From Elusimicrobiota bacterium (GTDB lineage Bacteria; Elusimicrobiota; Elusimicrobia; UBA1565; JACRDR01): a stretch of DNA of 25,481 nucleotides. Below the pieces are notes generated by a model, which worked only from the letters and a program-made list of their open reading frames with translations, made no database searches and was not told where the DNA came from. The stretch covers positions 1-25,481 of the forward strand of contig JACQPI010000021.1 of the NCBI GenBank assembly GCA_016207585.1, given 5' to 3'. Below, in pieces: positions 21,848 through 25,481 of the stretch; position 1 is the first letter of the stretch; the number at the start of each line of letters is the position of its first letter. A program made the translations under genes and the position numbers.

Positions 21848-22959
21848 AACGCATCGTGCTGGCTTGCGGCGGGACGGGGGGACATTTCTATCCCGGCTAC
21901 GCCTTGGCCTGCGCCCTGAGAACCCGCGGCTGGGAGCCCCTGTTCATCCTGCGCAAGGAAGATCCGGCCATCCCAACCCTGGAGGCGGACGGTTTCCCGT
22001 ACGTCGAGCTGGACCTGCGCGGTCTTTCCCGAACGCCCGGGCTGGGCTGGGCGTTCTTCGGATTCAAGCTCCTCTCGAGCCTGCGCATCGCCCGCAACAT
22101 CATGCGCTCTTTCGACCCCCGATGCGTCGTCGGGATGGGGGGGTACCTGACGTTTCCAATCGTCGCGGCCGCGCGCTGGAAACGCATCCCCTCCTTGATC
22201 CACGAATCGAACGCCGTGCTCGGCCTCGCCAACCGGGCCTGCCTGCCCTTCGCATCGAAGGTTGCTCTAGGCCTGCCGATCTCCGGCATCGCCCATGGGC
22301 CCGGAAAACGTTACGAACTGGCCGGGACCCCGGTGCGAACCGAGCTACAAAACCTGCCCGCGCCTCAAGAAGCCCGGCGGGCCCTGGGTCTCGACCCGGC
22401 GCTTAGAACGATTCTCATCTTCGGCGGCTCCCAGGGAGCCCGCAGCATCAACCGGGCCGCCCCGGAAGCAGCCGGGGCTCTTGGGGCTCGCCGACCCGAT
22501 TGGCAGATTTTACACCTCAGCGGGACCGGCGAGGAGGAGGCGGTGAAGGAGGCCTACAAAAAAACAGCCATCCGCGCCGTGGTCAAGCCCACCTTACGTG
22601 GAATGCACCAAGCCTACGCCGCGGCGGACTTGGTTGTCTGCCGGGCGGGGGCCAGTACCTTGGCGGAACTGTGCGCGACGCGGCGCCCCGCGATACTGGT
22701 CCCTTATCCCGCGGCGGCCGCCGATCACCAGGAAGCGAACGCCCTCATCCTGGCGCGTGCCGGCGCGGCCCGTCTGATTCTCGACAAGGACCTCTCCGCG
22801 CCCGCCCTGGCCAACGAGCTCGAAGATTTGATATTTTCTCCGCAAGTCCTTGAAAAGATGGCCGGGCGCTATGAGTCCCTCGGACTTCCGGCTCCGGCCG
22901 AGGCGCTTTCGGCGCTGGTGCGCGCGGTCGAATCCCTCGGCTCCTCCCGCCGGCCATGA
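21844..22959 (+). CDS. murG: UDP-GlcNAc:lipid I N-acetylglucosaminyltransferase MurG
   Basis: MurG adds GlcNAc to lipid I on the cytoplasmic face of the membrane, making lipid II. The 371-residue GT-B enzyme has the N-terminal glycine loop LACGGTGGHFYPGYALA (His14), VVGMGGYLTFPIVAA, LIHESNAVLGLANR, the second glycine-rich loop IFGGSQGARSINR and the donor-binding stretch CRAGASTLAELCATRRPAILVPYPAAAADHQEANA, all diagnostic. ATG 21844 overlaps the ftsW stop; the frame continues upstream only inside ftsW. It is followed 4 nt later by surE rather than by murC, as would be usual. Confidence 0.95.
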   Translation: MKRIVLACGGTGGHFYPGYALACALRTRGWEPLFILRKEDPAIPTLEADGFPYVELDLRGLSRTPGLGWAFFGFKLLSSLRIARNIMRSFDPRCVVGMGGYLTFPIVAAARWKRIPSLIHESNAVLGLANRACLPFASKVALGLPISGIAHGPGKRYELAGTPVRTELQNLPAPQEARRALGLDPALRTILIFGGSQGARSINRAAPEAAGALGARRPDWQILHLSGTGEEEAVKEAYKKTAIRAVVKPTLRGMHQAYAAADLVVCRAGASTLAELCATRRPAILVPYPAAAADHQEANALILARAGAARLILDKDLSAPALANELEDLIFSPQVLEKMAGRYESLGLPAPAEALSALVRAVESLGSSRRP

Positions 22960-22963
22960 TGAC

Positions 22964-23713
22964 ATGAGAAAACCCACGATCCTCATCGTCAACGATGACG
23001 GCATCTACGGCCCCGGCCTGCGGCCGTTGATCCAGTCCCTCAAGAAGATCGGTTCGGTGACCATCGTCGTCCCGGACCAGGAGCGCTCGGCCGACAGCCA
23101 CGGCCTGACGCTGCACAAGCCCCTGCGCGTGCGGGAGGTCTCGAAAGATTTCTACATCCTCAACGGCAGCCCCGCCGACTGCGCGCGCTTCGGCATCCTG
23201 GAAATCCTCAAGGAAGAGGCGCACCTCGTCGCCTCGGGAATCAACCAGGGGTTCAACATGGGGGAGGACGTCGTCTACTCGGGCACCGTCGCGGCCGCCA
23301 TGGAAGCGACCCAGCTCAAGATACCGGCTTTCGCGATCAGCCAGGGGATAGGTCCCAGGCAAAACTACGACGTCGCCGCCCAGTTCGCAAGGCGCCTCGC
23401 CCAGCAGATGCTCCGCCGCGGCCTGCCGGACGGCATCGCCCTCAACGTCAACGTCCCCAACGCGTCAAGGGAAAGGGCTCGCCCCACGCTTGTGACGCGT
23501 CTGGGCAAGCGGGTCTACGGCAAGAAGGTGACGGTGCGCTCCGACCCGCGCGGACACCAGTACTTCTGGCTGACCGGCAAGAACGTCCTGGGGATAGCCC
23601 TCCCGGGATCGGACGTGGCCGCGATCGGCCAAAATTCCATATCGGTCACGCCGCTCCACATCGACAACACCGACCTCCAGACGATTCACCTTCTCAAGAA
23701 GTGGGACCTCTGA
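22964..23713 (+). CDS. surE: 5'-nucleotidase SurE
   Basis: SurE is a metal-dependent nucleoside monophosphate phosphatase, linked to stationary-phase survival in several bacteria. The 249-residue protein has the expected metal and active-site pattern: ILIVNDDGIYGPG with Asp11-Asp12, VVPDQERSADSHGLTL with Ser42, NGSPADCARFG, VASGINQGFNMGEDVVYSGTVAAAMEA with Asn94, and AFAISQG. The usual GTPADCV loop reads GSPADCA here. ATG 22964 starts four residues before the first motif and 4 nt after the murG stop. An earlier start would lie inside murG. It is the last gene of the + strand run, and its stop faces a minus-strand gene 42 nt away. Confidence 0.94.
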   Translation: MRKPTILIVNDDGIYGPGLRPLIQSLKKIGSVTIVVPDQERSADSHGLTLHKPLRVREVSKDFYILNGSPADCARFGILEILKEEAHLVASGINQGFNMGEDVVYSGTVAAAMEATQLKIPAFAISQGIGPRQNYDVAAQFARRLAQQMLRRGLPDGIALNVNVPNASRERARPTLVTRLGKRVYGKKVTVRSDPRGHQYFWLTGKNVLGIALPGSDVAAIGQNSISVTPLHIDNTDLQTIHLLKKWDL

Positions 23714-23748
23714 CCTGGAGCGTTTTCCGGCTGGGATCAACTTCCAGG
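23714..23748. terminator. Possible bidirectional terminator between convergent genes
   Basis: CCTGGAG (23714-23720) can pair with CTTCCAGG (23741-23748) around a loop of about 20 nt, in the 42-nt gap between surE and the minus-strand gene. The stem is short, with one G-U pair and no long T-run. The call rests mainly on position. Confidence 0.3.
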
Positions 23749-23755
23749 CGTCCCG

Positions 23756-24835
23756 CTAAAAAGGGTTTACTTCCGGAGACGACGCCTCTTCTCGGAGACA
23801 ATACTGTTGAGGGTACGCTAATATGATTTCGTCAACGCCGGCCCGCTTCCGGATCTTTTTGACCTCAGGCCCTCCGTCCAACTCCACCCTCAAGGACAGG
23901 CAGGCCCCTGCCGCAGGCGAGTCGAAAGAGGGGCTGAAACCGACCAAATTCTCTCTTTTGAGCGAGGCGTATATTTCCTGGATGATCCCATAATACCTAG
24001 AGAGTTCCTCCAGTTTCTCGGACCCTACCGTCTTGCGCGCAAAGACGTAATTCATCCCTCCAGTCAAAGAGGGAATGCTCGATACTTCAGAAGACAAGCG
24101 TTCCTTGGAAGTATCGTAGGTAAAAGTGAAATAGACGACCTGGACGTTCGCTCTCAGCGCCCGCTCCTTCAATTCATCCGAGCTGGTCGCGCTCGCGTCT
24201 TCGGCGGCTTCCGCGGCCCTAAACACAAGCAGAATCCGTTTCACCGGCCCGGTCTGGCGGCTCAGTTTGTCCAGTCCGGCGGCCAAGGCGTCCCGGAACC
24301 GCGCCTCGCGCCCCTTCCCTCGCGCGGCCTTGAAGAGCTCCTTGATGGGCGGCCCTTTCTCACCAAGATTCTTCAAGAATCTGATTTGCCGGTCGTAGAT
24401 CGCGAAGAAATAATCGTCCGCCGGACGCAGTTGTTTTTCTAGAATCTGTTTGAGACCTCCCTCTATGACGATCCGGTGCGTGCCTATGGCGTCGCCGGCC
24501 TCGATCAGAACGCCGAGGCGGATAAAGCTCTGCTCCTCCTGAAGCACATCCAAGAGCTTCTGTTCCTTTCCGTCGAGATAAATGCGGAAATACCGAGGTT
24601 GGGTAAGCCCATCGATGATGCGGCTGTAAATCGGAGCATTTCCCTTCCCGGCGGACTGCGCTCCGATCGGCCACACGGGAACCAAGACGGCGCGCACCTT
24701 GATCTGGCCCGCGCTCTCCAGGATATTCTCCTCTTGTTCCTGTAGGCTGGAGGCGAAATCCGCATCCGACGCCAAAACGCACCCGGGAACCATTGCGGAA
24801 CCTAGAGCGGCCAAAACGACGGAGATGAGGAGCAT
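23756..24835 (-). CDS. Secreted VWFA-related protein with degenerate metal site
   Basis: A 359-residue exported protein that looks like the VWFA-related family common in Acidobacteriota and some other phyla. Residues about 1-23 form a signal peptide (MLLISVVLAALGSAMVPGCVLA, cleavage likely after VLA). An N-terminal beta region then has QPRYFRIYLDGKEQKLLDV, matching the 'f.v.eDGk.q' stretch before the VWA domain. The VWA-like fold follows (about 105-270). Where a functional MIDAS has D.S.S, this protein reads LIEAGDAIG, and the later 'SDG.D' position reads VFRAAEAAED. Metal binding therefore looks lost. ATG 24835 is chosen for the signal peptide; an in-frame ATG at 24877 would add 14 basic residues and overlap the upstream gene by 25 nt. 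It is 17 nt downstream of a paralogous gene. Confidence 0.72.
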   Translation of the reverse strand: MLLISVVLAALGSAMVPGCVLASDADFASSLQEQEENILESAGQIKVRAVLVPVWPIGAQSAGKGNAPIYSRIIDGLTQPRYFRIYLDGKEQKLLDVLQEEQSFIRLGVLIEAGDAIGTHRIVIEGGLKQILEKQLRPADDYFFAIYDRQIRFLKNLGEKGPPIKELFKAARGKGREARFRDALAAGLDKLSRQTGPVKRILLVFRAAEAAEDASATSSDELKERALRANVQVVYFTFTYDTSKERLSSEVSSIPSLTGGMNYVFARKTVGSEKLEELSRYYGIIQEIYASLKRENLVGFSPSFDSPAAGACLSLRVELDGGPEVKKIRKRAGVDEIILAYPQQYCLREEASSPEVNPF

Positions 24836-24852
24836 TGGACGTTGGACCCCTT

Positions 24853-25481
24853 TCAAGATGCGGGAGCGACGCGGCACTCCGGAGCCCGTATCGTATATTC
24901 GATCTTCTTTTTTTCCTTTTTGTCCCAGAGGTCCTGGATCTTGTATTGCCCGCCGCTCTCATCCAGGAGTTTGACCTCGATCTTGCGGCATTGGCCGTCG
25001 CGAGCCCGGTTGGAGGGGATGTAGCTCAAATGGTACTGGCTGCGCGCGCTCGACATGATCTTGTCCATGATCTCTCCAAGGTCTCCCGGCATTCTCATGT
25101 CGAAGAACAGCCCCCCCGTCCTCTTGGCCAGATACATCAGGCGAACCCTGCCCTGCTCAAAGGTTCCCCGGCTGGGGAGCGTCACGCCGAAGATCTCCCG
25201 GTCTGGGCTGGGCAGATATTGCTCCAAGGCTTGCGCGAGATGGGCGCCCACGTTGACCGTGTAGATCACGGCCTGGGTTTCTTTGGCGAACTTGAACAGA
25301 TCGTCCTGGGTATAGGAGCTGAACGTATCGATCCCGGTCGAGAGCACGATGATGATCTTTCGGCCCTTGTAGGACTGCAAGCGCCGCAGGAGTTCCGCCA
25401 AGGTATCCATGAAGTTGCCTTCCTGGCTCCTGCCCTCGAAAAGACTCATGGAGCCCAGAACGGCGGCGACCGCGTCCGGGC
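24853..25481 (-). CDS. VWFA-related protein (partial, 5' end missing)
   Basis: The frame is open to the right edge of the window (upstream codons read PDAVAAVLGS before the in-frame Met at 25449), so the N-terminus lies outside. The visible 208 residues contain LAELLRRLQSYKGRKIIIVLSTGIDTFSSY, the second metal-site region of VWFA-related proteins (usual 'lSDG.D..S'). These are followed by AVIYTVNVG and LAKRTGGLFFDM, and then the family C-terminal block SQYHLSYIPSNRARDGQCRKIEVKLL. The end is Lys-rich (DKKEKKKIEYTI). The first metal-site motif would be upstream and cannot be judged. It precedes a degenerate paralogue in the same direction and is probably co-transcribed with it. The protein family is an envelope or secreted one; the ligand is unknown. 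Confidence 0.78.
   Translation of the reverse strand, partial: PDAVAAVLGSMSLFEGRSQEGNFMDTLAELLRRLQSYKGRKIIIVLSTGIDTFSSYTQDDLFKFAKETQAVIYTVNVGAHLAQALEQYLPSPDREIFGVTLPSRGTFEQGRVRLMYLAKRTGGLFFDMRMPGDLGEIMDKIMSSARSQYHLSYIPSNRARDGQCRKIEVKLLDESGGQYKIQDLWDKKEKKKIEYTIRAPECRVAPAS

Noticed and set aside
1..25481. CRISPR arrays, tRNA or rRNA genes, insertion sequences
   Set aside because: No regularly spaced long repeats, no tRNA cloverleaf or rRNA-like stretch, and no transposase motifs were seen on reading either strand.

Overview
The window is GC-rich bacterial chromosome carrying almost entirely conserved core genes, packed with 1-4 nt stop/start overlaps. All genes run on the + strand up to position 23713. 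A short convergent gap follows, then two minus-strand genes. The organism is a diderm-type bacterium making meso-diaminopimelate peptidoglycan: YidC has a large periplasmic domain and MurE has a DNPR motif. The tandem VWFA-related proteins, the EF-Tu domain-2-like small protein and the diverged core genes suggest an uncultivated lineage such as Elusimicrobiota or Acidobacteriota. That placement is inference only, with no marker that settles it.

Region 1 (1-9913) is the classic block found near many replication origins: rnpA (5' end cut off), yidD, yidC, jag/khpB, mnmE, mnmG and rsmG. It couples RNase P protein, membrane-protein insertion, an RNA-binding KH/R3H protein, the MnmE-MnmG tRNA wobble-uridine modification pair and 16S rRNA methylation. 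Three extra genes sit between mnmE and mnmG: a basic-tailed EF-Tu domain-2-like protein, a Spinster-like MFS transporter and a Yip1-like membrane protein. An unknown membrane protein follows rsmG. No parAB genes or DnaA-box cluster are visible.

Region 2 (9914-11671) holds a 372-nt gap unusually rich in perfect palindromes. It is followed by a membrane-anchored HExxH metalloprotease with its own candidate promoter, then a 200-nt regulatory region with a near-consensus sigma-70 promoter and four 10-bp-spaced GTGGT-type boxes. These boxes are a textbook-like MraZ operator.

Region 3 (11672-23713) is a division and cell wall (dcw) cluster: mraZ, rsmH, a 61-codon unknown ORF, ftsL-like, ftsI, murE, murF, mraY, murD, ftsW, murG, then surE. 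The usual downstream genes murC, murB, ddl, ftsQ, ftsA and ftsZ are absent here, and surE takes their place. Together these genes carry lipid II synthesis from UDP-MurNAc-L-Ala onward to the septal glycosyltransferase/transpeptidase pair FtsW-FtsI.

Region 4 (23756-25481, minus strand) is a tandem of VWFA-related secreted or envelope proteins. The upstream one is cut by the window edge, and the downstream one has lost the recognisable metal-binding residues.

I found no CRISPR array, tRNA, rRNA or insertion sequence. The window is mainly housekeeping. The most interesting items are the YidC groove-arginine replacement, the tailed EF-Tu-D2 protein, the palindrome cluster, the MraZ operator and the degenerate VWA partner.
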